A DNA stretch of 64,000 nt. It comes from Burhinus oedicnemus. Its lineage: Eukaryota > Chordata > Aves > Charadriiformes > Burhinidae. This document shows, piece by piece, positions 1 through 12,730 of the stretch. The stretch lies in assembly GCA_008921705.1 (NCBI GenBank), contig VFFE01007917.1, forward strand, positions 270,946-334,945, given 5' to 3'. The notes under the pieces were generated by a model, which worked only from the letters and a program-made list of their open reading frames with translations, did not search any database and was not told the origin of the DNA. Positions within the stretch are counted from its first letter, which is position 1. Each line of letters starts with the position of its first letter. Position numbers and translations under genes: made by a program.

Positions 1-3000
1 ATTTCAGCATAAAAAAAAAAAAAAAAAGAAATGGTTGGGCCAAATTCTGCGTGCAGAAGCCCTGCTTGCCGTTCCCTTTGTGCGGAGGCTGCGCTGCAAC
101 CGAGCCTCACGGACACCCGCCAGCTCCTCTTCGGCTTATTAATATTTTACCATTCGGTTTGCAGGACTTCGCAGGCCTGGTCTTTTCCCGAGCTAGTTCC
201 CTGGTCAGAGGGAGGAGGTACAAAGGTTAGGAGAGACCGACCGCGCGTCTCCGGCTTGACGCGCTGCTGTGTGACAGGCTGCCACGGACCTATTCTGAGG
301 TGACATTAGGTAATTTAGTAGCCTGGTTCGTTACAGCCTTAACAGCGTTGCAGGCTAAGCTCCCTTTCATCGGCTCGCTGCCTTCCCAAAGGGAGGGTTT
401 TCAAAAAACTCTTTTCTCCCAAGAAGTTTGGAGAGCCCTCGGTCAGGTTTACACCTTACCTAGCAGGAGGGCAGGGGTGGAAATCAGAGTATATAGCACC
501 CGAAATATGGCATTTAGTTTAAAATCTCCAAATTACATAAAATGTTATTGCTATAAAAATTTACCACGAAGCATTTGCAATATTAGCAGCTAAACATATT
601 CTTGCTATGAAACCAGCAGCCACGCGGATTTCACAGGTCTACTTCCAGCATAGCGGACTCTGCTGCCGGTCTGGGACAGTGCCTAGTCCCCAGGGAAGGC
701 AACACATCGGAGCTTTGCTGTGAGCGCCGCAGGTCTGCATTCGCTTCCGCGCATAGCAGACACCTGCCTGCCTTTTGCTACCAGGTTTCTGTAACGCTTC
801 CTCCATCCCTCTGATGACGGCACCGCTTCTTGCTGTATCTTGACAACTTCTCATTAACCCAGTCTTCAGCATCGTTGAAGCTTCTGTAGAAAGCCAATGT
901 ACTTCTCTAGGGCAAGAGATCCATTTCAAAACACCGTCTCCTCCTCCTCTGACTTCCAGGAGAGCCTTTATTCCACAGGAGCTTCGAAATCCGGTCATAC
1001 GTAGCCTGGCTCTACTGAAGGTCAGACCAGCTCCTTCCCTGCCCTTGTCGGAAGGCAGTATTGGAAGCAGAGACGGAAACAGGTTTCTCGCATCTTGTTG
1101 GCATGTCTGGAACTGCTCAAACTCCTGCTGTGGAGCACACACAGGAATCCCCACGAGCACATGCCACGCTTTCAGCTTCCAGTGGGATGACCGGTCCCAT
1201 CTCGATGGAATGGTCTCCTCATTCCCTGCCCCACTCTCCCCATGAGTTAAGCAATCCTTCCCCAGAGCTACGCTGCGAAGGAGATGCAGTAATTGCAACT
1301 TTGCCCGTGAAGGATTTTCTGTTGATGATGTCTCAAAAGCGCGCTATGCTGAAATATTATTTAATCTTAATTTTTTCCACTATTATGACTCTTTTTTAAT
1401 CCAACAGTCCAACATCAACAAAGATTAAAGCTTTTATTCTAGTTACATATCTATGAAAACAGCAGTCTCCTGTGACTTGGGAGATAAACACTACCAGATG
1501 CTCTAGTAAACAACAGAAAGGGGAGAGAAGGGAAAAAAAGAGAGTGGCCAGGAGAAGGAAAAGGCTGAAAATAAGTTAGAAATAACAGATGAGGACACCA
1601 GAAAAGTAAATTCCTGGTGGTTGTTGCTATGTGGCAGTGAAGAGGTTAAACCCCAGTACACTGCCATCTCTAGACAGAATCGGTTGTTATTGCATTGATA
1701 AAACCCTGGGTTGTGTTTTCCTTGTCCATTTTGACCCGTATCTGACGTTAGCATTGCAAATGATGTCTGCTGCCATTCAACTAGTCAAAGTGAGCGGACA
1801 GAAACAAGACAGAGAGCTTAGCAAAGACGATACTAATGGAAGGGGTGGGGAAAAGTCTGATTTACATGTAATTAATTATTATTTATGTAAAAACCATATC
1901 ATTGTGGTGGTTCTTGACATCATTTCAAGCCTCTTTTCAAAAGAGGAGTCTCCCCTGTTAGTGCACTAATCCTTTTTCCCGTGCTGCAAGTATGAATTGT
2001 GATGTGGCGGTGGCCACATTGGCCCATCACCACCACTTGCGGGGTTGACATGCGACTGCCCGAAAGAGCTAAGCAGAATAATCCTGCCTCCTCCGAAGCA
2101 GGTGACTTTGCATCACCAGGGCCATGGGAAGCTACTGAGTCATTTGGTGGGAAACTGTCAGACCTTAGGCCAGTATCATGCAGAAGATGACAGAGTTGCG
2201 CATAGCCACTGAGAAGAAGTTTCAGATGAAGTAAATGGATTTTTCTTCTGAACTTGTAAAATGATTGACTTATTTATTTGATTTCAGCATCTAACCGCAA
2301 ATAATTACCTAGCCCAGCCCCAAGGTGTCTTGGCAATGTTGGTCGAGACACACTCCAGCGTAGACAAAAGCTCCCGCGGGAAGACATCAATCTTCTTACT
2401 GTACAAGTGACACTGGTCCACAAAAATGAAGGGCACAGCTCCACCCCAGCTCTTTCCAAATTCACCTGTCTCAGCCATAGCTCCAGTCCAGCTCCCAGAC
2501 ACGTCCCTGCCCACTAGTTTTCACAGGAGCTAGGTCAAACCCCAAGTGCATGGGTTACATATGGCAGCGTGACCTAATTTATTCGGGCTCCGCTGGACAA
2601 AATCTATACGGTGGAAAGCTTATTGGCAGTGTCTCGCTGGTTCTCTCTAATTTGCCAAAGGAGCTGCTGGGCAAGAAACTCAGTTAACCTCAATGATGGT
2701 AGGGACAGATTAAAGGGAGCTGGTCTCAAAAACAGGCAGGTCTCAAGCGACCTTCTTAATAAAGAAAAACAAACCACAGCACTAATTGGAGCAATTGGAT
2801 GGGGTAGGAACTTCGGCTCGAGCCTGGGAGCGGAGGCAGGAGCGGATGGGACGGGCAGTGCTCATCGGAAGGAGGGATGTCACCTGGACGGATGGTCCCA
2901 CACACCCGTTGCACTCTGCACAGCCCACGAGCTGTGCCAACGGAGTGTCCCCAGCCACGTCTTCCCCATCCACCATCTCCACGGCATTTCTATACAGCAG

Positions 3001-3750
3001 CTTTGCCTCTGCTGGTGCTGCCAGCTCATGGGGGCCACACAGTGATGTTAGCTGGTCCCCAAGACCTCAGCCCCATGCTGCCCAGCTTCTGGAGGGCATG
3101 CAGAGCAAGCCCAGGTTCACCTGCTGTAGACCACGCAGAGAAAACCAAGAGCGCTGCAGGCAGAAACCCGCCTGCGAGGCTCTCACCTACCCTTCTGCTT
3201 TTAGGCAGCAGCGTAATATTTCATGTTCTCCCATTGTTGCCTCCTTGTCAGCTGCTGGGAGCACCAGAGCATAGCTAATCCCACCTAGGGGGGCCAAATC
3301 TCCCCCTAAACATCCAATTTTATCCCAAGCAAACAATTTCCAAACAGCAAAATCCAGTATTTCGTTCAACCCTTGCATACCCCAGCTGCGGTAGGATTTT
3401 CATCCTGGGTGAAGTGGCTTGTCCAGCCTTGCCCAGTTTGTGAATGAACTCTGACAGCAGGCAGGGACCTGATATCCCAGTTGGGGGGGGGGAAGGAGAA
3501 ATTAATTTCTCCTAATAGAGAATCATCTTCCCCTTTGCATTATTTGGTTAGTCAAAAGCAGCAAAAGCTACTGTCATGGGCTTGAGACCGAGTGAACTCA
3601 GCTCAGGCACAGCACGCTTGGCACAAGGCAGTTTTCCTCTCTGGGAAAAGGCTCCAAGAAGGTCAGCTCGCCTTGCCATCCGCTCCATTTCAGACTTCAA
3701 ATGCTTTCTGTTTTGGTATTTTTTGCCTATATGATAATCAACACATTCAG

Positions 3751-3837
3751 GTTTTTTGTTTTAAGTTGTTTGGTTTGGGGTGGTTTGTTTTTTTGTTTTT
3801 TGGGGGTTTTTTGTTTGTTTGGTTTGGTTTTTTTTTG
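3751..3837. repeat. G/T-rich low-complexity tract
   Basis: The plus strand is almost entirely T and G for about 85 bp, with tttgg and ttggttt variants. Confidence 0.9.
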
Positions 3838-6609
3838 AGGTCACATTTACCATCAGGACAAGCAGGCTGATATCTCTGTATTCCAACCTTCCAACTTTGT
3901 AAAACTGAATGAGGTCAGTAGAGGGACTGTTTTTCCTAGTGAAATTAGCACGACCGTAGGGCAGAAACATTATCAGAACTACCGAAATCTTTCTTTATCT
4001 GGTCAGCCTCAAGACCAGATGTTTTGCTACAAATTCTTTGGCTCTCGGTGGTTCACAACTGCTCTCTGCCATCTTTGCACATCAAATGTCTGCCCAGTAA
4101 AGACGGTGTTTTGAATCTCAGCAAAATTTCAGACTTTCAGGAGGGCTATTATTTCTGCTGTGGGTTTTTCTTTTTTTTTTTCCAGAGAGAATAAATTATG
4201 TAAATGGGAAACCTCACACCCAAGAACCTTCTGGCTGTTTATTCCTACACAGGGTAATTCTCTGGCTAACGCATTACGGCTTCCACCCCGATACTGTGAG
4301 AGTCGGACGCACATTTCCATCAACCCTCTGCCTCGGTTAATCACATCAAATAATTTGTTTATGAAGTTCAATTCTACAAAGCCCAACCTGGAAGCAGGTA
4401 TTCATCCTCCCAGATACGAGCTACTTTTGCTATAATTTCTTTTAAAGTCAAAGCTGATCGTTATCTACAAAAGGCCGGAGCAATAAGTATTTAGTGTGTT
4501 TAGAAAACACGGCTCTTTCACCACACCTGCGGCCCGGCTGCCAACTTTCAACCATGTGGACTCTCCACTGCTCCGGGAGACTCCGGTGCAGTAAACAAAG
4601 TTGTTTTCCCTGGCTTCCCTCGTACCAGGTACCTCTCCCAAATGTCTTTACATACTCACGCCCTAAAGGTCTTCGCGCAGGTCCTGTTTCCGCAGCATTT
4701 CCAAGGGCTGGGATTTAGTGGTGGGAGTTGATGGTAGTTGAGTTTTCCTCCATGTCGTCCTGTTTTAATAACTTTGCAATAGATGCCGAAGAGCCTGCGC
4801 TGTTGAACAAGAGTGGGACCCGCTTCAGGAGTTACTCCTAAGATTTTCCTCCCCCTCCTTGGTGTAGGGGACAAATGAAATCCTGTCTTTTTCAGGCTTC
4901 TGAGGGAAATTTGTTACAGCACCCAAACCTGCAGCTGTCTCCCACGAGCTGCTTCTGTCTGACGCAAGGTAATGTCCCGTAAGCCTCTCCCTTGGCATTC
5001 CCCCGCGTTCATTTTGGTCATAACAATGCCACTGAAGAAACAAACTTCAAAGTAAAAAGCAATGCCAGAGCCAGGGAGACGCGCCTGGGGGTGAGAGAAC
5101 CGGGATAATAAAACTCACGGCATCACCCTGGTGCCAACAACCCTGTACTTTTTGTGCCTCTAATTTCTGCAGATTCTTGGAATGGTTTCCTAAGACACCG
5201 CTTTCGGAGATGAAAGGAACAGGCAAGGGTTAATTCGGAGCCGCCATCCCCCACCCCCAGTCTATTCACAGCAGAAGGAAATCTGTCTCTCTCCCACCCC
5301 TCAGCATCCTGTCTCTGCTGCCTTGGAAAACACACAAATCCCTTACAGCTTCCTGAGGGGCAGACCCACTCCCAGGCGCCCTCCGCCCCGGTGGACCCTT
5401 CTGCATCCTGGTTTCCCCATGGCAGAGCACCCTTGCCCGGGGGGCTCGATGCCCCATGCCGCAACAGCTCCTTCCCTCCCACCTGGCCCGGCCAGTGGAG
5501 CTCCTCCAGCAGCACCAGCTCACTCTCCTGGGTGTCATCCCAGGAGCTGCTCCTCCTGGCCAGCTGCTAGAACTTGACCTTGGATGCAGCAAGTACCCCA
5601 CAGCTAGCATGGCTCTTCCTTGATCATGGGATGAATTATTCCTAAGTGGCTTTTTTTCCCCCCTTCCTTGTCCCCCTCATCAGGTCTATCCCAATGGCCC
5701 ATTTTTTCTACGGTTCATGCAGACAGCCAGAAGCGACTTGAAACTGCTCCCTCAAGGTTGTCCCAAGCTTGTCCAATGTGTTCCTCACTGAGCATCCGAG
5801 ACTTTCCCCATCCCACTGATGCCTGCCCTGTAGCTCCGAGGAGCTGAGACATTCTCTTGGCAGTCAGCCACTGGAGATGGGGAACACAGAGGCAAGTTTC
5901 AATGTTAAACTAAGTCACACAAGCCTCGGGAAGTCCCCCAGAGGTCACACAGGTGCCATTGCTTTCCCTACGTGTCCCTTGGGTACTGCCAAGCACATCC
6001 GCCTCTGCGCCAAGCAGAAGGGCCAGCTCCAGAGCCACAGGCCCTCACCCTCTTCCCCTTCAACCGGCTCAGAGGATGGACCAGCCATCCAGCTCCTCCT
6101 TGAGATACAGGGGATGGGTGCTACAAGGAGAATCCAGCCGTTGGCACCCAAGGAGGCTCAGCATCGCTCGGAGCACCCAGAAGGCATCCCACCCACCACA
6201 ACCGCATGGCATGGCACAGCCAGGAGATGCTCAATGCCCGCACAGCGTCACCACCTCCTGGCTGTGGCCATGCTAATAAACGCGGTTTGAAGCGCGAAAC
6301 GGTTGTGCTGCCTCCGGTCCACAGGCTGGAGCGCGTTGCTGTCAGCTCTAGGGCCTCCGAACCACACGCCATACGTTACTCATATAGAGGTATGCCCAGA
6401 GAACGCTTTCAAAGGGCAGGTACTGCACACTTCGCATCCACGTGGGGAAATCTGTGCAACGTAACTAGGGCACTGCGCATTCACACCCCGGCTCTCTGTG
6501 CTCTAACTTGTCCGTGGAGACAAGCCCCGCATGGCTTCTTCCAACGCTCCTGGTCACGGGGGAGCGGCACGGAGAACTACAGCCTTGCCAAATCTAAACA
6601 TTCAAAATC

Positions 6610-6618
6610 ATGAGTCAT
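6610..6618 (+). promoter_or_regulatory. AP-1 site, perfect 9-bp palindrome
   Basis: ATGAGTCAT is the ideal AP-1 (Fos/Jun) site. A single short motif in intergenic DNA occurs by chance, so its significance is unknown. Confidence 0.3.
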
Positions 6619-9296
6619 AGTTTCCAAAAATTATCTAACTGGTATTAAAAAAAAAAAAAAAGAAATTTAATGAATTCCTTTTTTTCCATCTTTCAGATGA
6701 CACCCAAAAGTTTCTTTACAGTTCTCTGTGCTAGAAACTCAAGGAAAAACAAACCCATGACAGAAAGCAGAAGTAGAGTTTTTCATGCATTCTCATGATT
6801 CCAGAAGCTGGAGCTTTAAGGAAGAAAAAACCCCAACAATAAACAACAAAAGGCTTATGATATAAGGATTATGATTTGGCTAGCAGCAGAAGTAAAACCT
6901 CATGATTTATGTGACAAACCTCAACTCTCAAAAACTTGGAAAAAGAAGGTGAAACATTCCAGCATCATTTTGGCTGCCAAAATAACAGAAACAATCGTGC
7001 AAAATTTCAACACAAGAAAAAAAAAATAAATTAATGAGATTTGTTCCACTTTCATGAACTCAAAGACAAACAGATGTTGACAAAAAGATGTTGCAAACAG
7101 TTCTTGCGGTGGTTCAGCCAAACCCAACTTGCAGCGACGCGAATGCATCTCTCGTTCATTATGTCACCCCCGTAGCCCTCGCTTTTCACTCGCTCACACA
7201 GAGCGGCCGGTGTCTTTGCACGCTGTGTGCTCTTTCGCGTCTCTTACCAACACAATGGGTTTAATTTCAATCTCTTGTACGCTACGTTAACAGTCGCAGT
7301 TAATTATCCTCATTTTTTCCTGCAAGAGCACACCTGTACCGGGTACTTCCCAAAGAGAAAGAGGCACAGACCCTGTTCCAACGACACATGAAAAATCCCC
7401 GCAACATCTGCACTTTTTAAGATGATTCTACTATTTGGACTACAAGTACTAAAGGGCTCAGCTGGCTCCTGTATACTACTTTCTGTCCTCCTTCGGTACT
7501 GAAGCAACCCTTAATTTTATTTACTCGAGATTAGACCTGTAGGACCCAACCTAAATGATACTGAGATCCATGAGGCGCTCTCCTGGAAAAAGGCTTCAGA
7601 AATGGATCCCATGTCCAAATTGAAGATGACGCCAGCACTGGTTTCATTTCAAGGCAATCCAGATGTTCAGTAAAGTGATTAGGAAGTGGCGTGTATCAAA
7701 TATAAGATACTCTGCATTGAACTAATGCATTTATTTGCTCTGAATGGTTTTCCAGTTCAGGGCAGCACTTTGCCTGTCACGAGTAAAGTGCTTTGACAGA
7801 ACACATGGACATTTCTGCGGCTTAAACTGAGCCAGCAAACAGAATGGCCAGCAACTCCCAAGTCTCAAAAGAGTCCAAAGCAGTACTGTTTCTCCGATAT
7901 ATTTATTTCCTGGTCAACTAAATGCACGAGTTCAGGTCCCATTTGTCAGCATTCTGCGTATCCACAGCCATTTGAAAGGAAGCAAACAAAAATAATGATG
8001 TTATGGTGGGGTCATTGAGTTTTCACCCAATTACTGGCTAGCAGGTGTCCCGAGCGTCACTAAAATCAGGTAATATGGCCCTTTGCTTTGAAGAACAGAG
8101 GCCAAGAGCTCATCCCGGCTATTGGAGGTGCAGCACCTCTGCCCAGACAGACTTGGTTTGTCCCAGTGCTGTCTCCAAGCCAGGTGTCCGGGCTTGCAGG
8201 CATGGGGCTCTGGTACATAACCCGGGCTCGGTTGTCTAACTGTGACAAGGCAGACGCCATCTGTTCTGGGCTAGCAAGAGGTGGTAAAGCCTTGTCTCAA
8301 ACTACTGCAGAGTGCAAGTTCCTCCTGCCTCTCCCACAGGGACCTCTTGGTGGTCTCTCATTCCCTTCAAGGAGGAGGAACAACAATGAAGAACAGCTGA
8401 GAAAATTAAATGGGTGGATCCCCTGTTTTACTGCCATATTTAGTAATCCAAGAGAAAGGGTAGGCCCATTCTCCTTCTTCCTTGGTGGAGAAACTTTCAG
8501 TGGATGTGTTGACTATTACCCCAGCTGCCTTGGTTTTCTAGGGAGAGTTACAGAAGCAAAGTCCCCAGGCAATCACAAAAACACCAGATCCAGAGGCATC
8601 ACATCCTCTGCTAATGGAAACCACTGTAGCTCCATCCAGCTCCAGAAAGCTGTCAGCTGCTCCATCCCATCCAAATGGGGCATCCACAGACATGGGCAGG
8701 GTCTTCTACACTGTCAGGGTCCCTTTTGACTTTGGGCCTATGTCTCCTTTTCTCACTCACATTTCTCTTTGCATCTTCTACTTGTGAACAGGGGAGGACT
8801 CGGGCACATGGGGGAAAAAAAAAAATCCAGATAAGAAAATGCAGCTGCGTTGTAATTTGTAGTTTCACAGTCCTCTGTGGATAAGCCCCAACACAATACA
8901 TCCATTTGCCTGCAAATTGAGAATTGTGTTAAACCCACGGTAGTTCTGATGTAACAATATCTTCATGCTGAGAAACTTGAAGACTGCTGAGAAATACAGC
9001 ACTTAAGCAGAACAAAAAGCAAATTCCCAGCAGCACCTTCCACCCCCATGTTTTTATTGAGTTTTAGTAGAAAAGAATTCAAAAATACAGAGGGCCTGCA
9101 GACCAGACTAGGCATTGTCTGCATTAATTTGGGGTATACATTACTTTCAGCTGATACTCAGATGAAAAATTAACCCAGCATTCCTCCATGGTTTAGGATT
9201 TCGTGAGCGAGTTTTGCAGACACATCTCTGCTCCCTGGACCTGGTGCTCTCAGTGATTTCCACTTCCATGGGCACATGGGGAAAGGAGGAGCAGCT

Positions 9297-9334
9297 CTGT
9301 GTGTCTCTGTGTGTGTGTGCGCACACGTGTGCAT
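9297..9334. repeat. GT/CA microsatellite, interrupted
   Basis: A TG-rich run passes through gcgcacacgtgtgc, giving an alternating purine-pyrimidine stretch. Confidence 0.85.
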
Positions 9335-10310
9335 GCTGCAAGACAGTCTCCCAGATGAAAAAGGAACATGCGGAATAACAGCAGCTCTGAACTCACAAGA
9401 GCTCTTCTGGAAGGGGTACTGGCAAAGTGGCTTTTCACCAGCTGGAGTGACAGCAGAATCTGGCCACCAAGACACCTGATGGCCATGCAAAAGCAAATGT
9501 CAGAAATGGATTTAAGGGGCACAGATTTTTCAGTAGTGCCTAAAGGAGCTGGAACTCACACCTTCCCGCACATCAGGGGCTCTTGGGCTTCTCAGTTTTT
9601 ATCCTAAGCTTTTTCCTTCAGGCAAAAAAGTATTTTACATTATAAAGGTAGTATGCTCCCAGCTGCTCTTATCCCATTATCATGAGATTTTAATTCTCAA
9701 AATCCATAACTTCATAGCTGTCATTTCATTACATTAGGTGGAATGCAAAACAGAGCATTGCCTTTATAAAGGTTCATCAGCGGAACATATTTACATTTGC
9801 TAGCTTATTTCTGATGGAAGCTAAGTTTTCAGCAGCCACACGTAAATTCAAACACGTGAGGCCCTCCTTGCACCAGAGGTTACAAACTTGAGCCACTTCT
9901 CCCAAGAACCTCTAGGGCCAACAAACTCTTTCCAAAAGGGGCACTAACAAGCAAAAGCTCCTTCTGTGAACGAGAGGAAGGAATCATGACTGTGGAAGGG
10001 TAACAGGGCATCAGCACGACCCTGCTGAACAAAGCACACGTTGAGCACTCCATCCAGACACCTTCAGCAGCAATCCCACACGCTTCACTGTCCTGGAGGG
10101 ACAGGCTCCCTATCCTTAGCCACAACCATCTGATGCCCATGGAGCAGATCTCCAGGGCCCCGCAGCACCACCACAGTGCTCCCACCTTCCAGGGAGAGGC
10201 TGATGGTCTTCTCCAGTAGCACCACCGCAACACCCAGCCACCTGGGAAGTACCACCACAAAACTCACTGAGTCCCATGACTATCCCCTGCAGCCTCCCAG
10301 GACACACAGA

Positions 10311-10505
10311 TCACAGAATCCCAGGGGTTGGAAAGGACCTCTGGAGATCATCTAGTCCAACCCCCCTGCCAGAGCAGGGTCACCCAGAGCAGGTTGCACA
10401 GGGCGGCATCCAGGCGGGTTTGGAATGTCTCCAGAGCTGGAGACTCCACCACCTCTCTGGGCAGCCTGTTCCAGTGCTCTGCCACCCTCCTGGCGCTACC
10501 AAAAC
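10311..10505 (-). mobile_element. CR1 LINE 3' fragment
   Basis: The plus strand shows the reverse complement of the CR1 3' end: tcacagaatcccagg, gacctctggagatcatctag, and the leuc-rich tail region through cagcctgttccagtgctctg. It closely resembles the copy at 20222 and is heavily 5'-truncated. Confidence 0.92.
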
Positions 10506-11444
10506 TGCTTCTCCCCCAGTTTTTCACAGCAGCCCCCTCCCAGCAGCCAGTAAGCCCCCCTGAGCAGAGCCCAAGGAGAAGACGTACCTTCCCAGAGCAA
10601 CACAGGAGCTTCCCGCTCACCCTGGGCTTTGGTCCAACCAGCCTTGATGCATAACTGGTAGAAAGCTGAAATGTCTGGAATCCCCCTTCTCAGGGGCTGT
10701 ATTTCCCTTTCCCCTTCCAAGGGGGTGGTTTGGAAGAGGACCTTCAGCTGACCTTCCTCGTGGGCTCTTAAAGCCTTGGGGAGCTCTGGGAAAACAGCAG
10801 GTGCAGATGAAGCAGGTCAGGCCCGTTCCCACGTTGTCTGCCCACAGGTGTAGGCGTTTTCCTCTCCTGAGCAGGAGCTGGAGGTTGCAGAAACACTGAG
10901 TGAACCGTGTCCCTGCTCTGCTTCCTAGGGTGGGATGGCTGCTAGAAACACAGGGACCTCAGCTCCAGGCTTTCCTGTCTGGACTGACACCTTCCAGTTA
11001 AATGAGTTGGACCCTTAAAGTTAAAGAAGTTAAAGGAGTTTACATGAGACAGTCAGGGTGGGAGAATTGAGATGAAAGCTGGTCAAAAAATATAGTCAAA
11101 ATGACATTAGATGCAAGTGTTTGGCAAGAATTAGCTTGGCATCCTCACTGGAGCAAGACCTGCAAGCTGTAGCAGATAAATACGGGCATTTCCATCAGGC
11201 ATCGCTTTATATACACCCTGCAGAAGCAAATCATTGGGTGGGAAATGGAAATCAAGAAGGAAAAATATATATGTTTCTGATTATTCTACCCTAATGTTGT
11301 GTTCTGTCATTATGGCAGATTGCTTAATTGTGCTGCTGATTACTTTTCCTGAATTCTTCCTACAGCTGTAGTTTTTGCAGTGCCGTGGAAACACTAATTA
11401 GCAGGAGGAATGTTGCCTTAAATTTTGTTACAATATATACACGT

Positions 11445-11472
11445 TAAAAAAAAAAAAAAGAAAAAAAAAAAA
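11445..11472. repeat. A-rich tract
   Basis: Two runs of 13 or so A are separated by a single G. Confidence 0.9.
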
Positions 11473-12479
11473 TCCTCAGCATTTACTTACTTAGTCCCCC
11501 TTTCTTGTTTACTTAACCCAGCTCACTCCCTGTTCATCTGTCCCTCCTGTAAACCGCGCCTGGGCAAAGGTGGAGAGGTCGCAGGCGGACACGTCCCGCA
11601 GCCGGCTAAAGGCAGCTGGAATCCCAGGCAGCAGTTTAGATCAGTCCTTTCCACCCCACAAAATTCACCTTGTAGAACAATCCAAATGTGCATTCACCGT
11701 AGGACGGGCTAGTCTTTGCGTGCGTTCGCTACTAGGAATTATCTATATACTTGGTGATATGCAAAATAAGCTGCCGGTATAGGAACATCTGCACGATGCT
11801 GTAATCTTACCGCACATTTAGACTCCACATTCTTAATGATCCATCACGGGGAATGATTTGATGTTGTTTAACTCTTGTTTCACTAAGCTGTGGCATGTGT
11901 TTTCCCTGCTTCTTCTGCAAGACATTCCTGCAATATATCCACTCACTAAGGAGAAATGCTTCGTACTTTGTGTAAATTCATGCTGTGACATTTTATTTTT
12001 TTTAATTTTTTTTTTTTGTCCTTAAGTGCTAACTGCCGGTTCAGCCAACCTTCCTCTTGCTCCTTCTCCTCATCCTCTCTCCAGCAGATGCAATGGGAAG
12101 GGTGCAGTTGCTCTTCACTCAGAAGCATGTACGGAGCCCTCATATAAGTCATTTTAAGAAAGGTCGGAGGGGATCCCAGTCTTACACTTCCATAAGCCCA
12201 TCAGTGTGGGGCTGTTGGGAGTAGCAGCAAAATTTGAGGGGGGGTTAAGCAGCCCATGGGTGCTGTTTGTAGGATTTATGTCTCTCTGAAGTGACTGATC
12301 CGTTGATCCGATCTAGTGCAGCACTTTTTTCTGTTTCTCTTGCACATCTAACCATGGACCGAGCCTGCGCCTCGGCTGTGACCTGGGGCCAGCCCGCTCT
12401 GTTTAATCAGCATTTTAAGCCTCCACCACAGGAGGCTTTTGCTCTGGGTGCCTGAGACTACAGCTATTCCGTCAGCTCA

Positions 12480-12730
12480 GTTTGGGTTTGACTCCCCGGG
12501 ACCTCGCGCAACCCACGCAGCCCGGCGCAGCCACCTCGCTTCCCAGGAAAGGAAACTCGGGTGGGATGAGAAACCTCTGCAGGCGCCCTCGCTGCCCAGC
12601 GCGGCGGTGGCTGACTCACAAGCGATGCCCACGGGGCCGCTGTGAAAGTTCGGTGGCTCAGCCGCCTTCTCCCGGGCAGCCCTGCTTGCGCCCTGAGACG
12701 CGGGCGAGCGACGGGTGTTTCGGTTCACCG
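12480..12730. promoter_or_regulatory. CpG-rich patch without a recognised gene
   Basis: CpG density is high, with cgcgcaaccc, cggcgcag, gcgcggcggtgg and gcgggcgagcg segments, against a background of ordinary composition. It could be an unannotated promoter, for a non-coding RNA or a distal 5' exon of FOXP1. Confidence 0.35.

Larger units (their letters stand above)
1..10310. other. Gene-free stretch
   Basis: No recognisable coding exon on either strand. Open frames of up to about 219 codons (minus, 639-1298) and 213 codons (plus, 8088-8729) have no family resemblance and no splice or codon-use support. Contents are simple repeats, an AP-1 motif and otherwise unique sequence. Synteny suggests this side faces FOXP1. 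Confidence 0.6.

Noticed and set aside
639..1298. 219-codon open frame on the minus strand
   Set aside because: No recognisable domain, no homology that I recognise and no splice or promoter context. A frame of this length is expected occasionally by chance in 64 kb of moderately GC-rich DNA.
8088..8729. 213-codon open frame on the plus strand
   Set aside because: Mixed composition without motifs, signal peptide or family resemblance, and no supporting exon structure.
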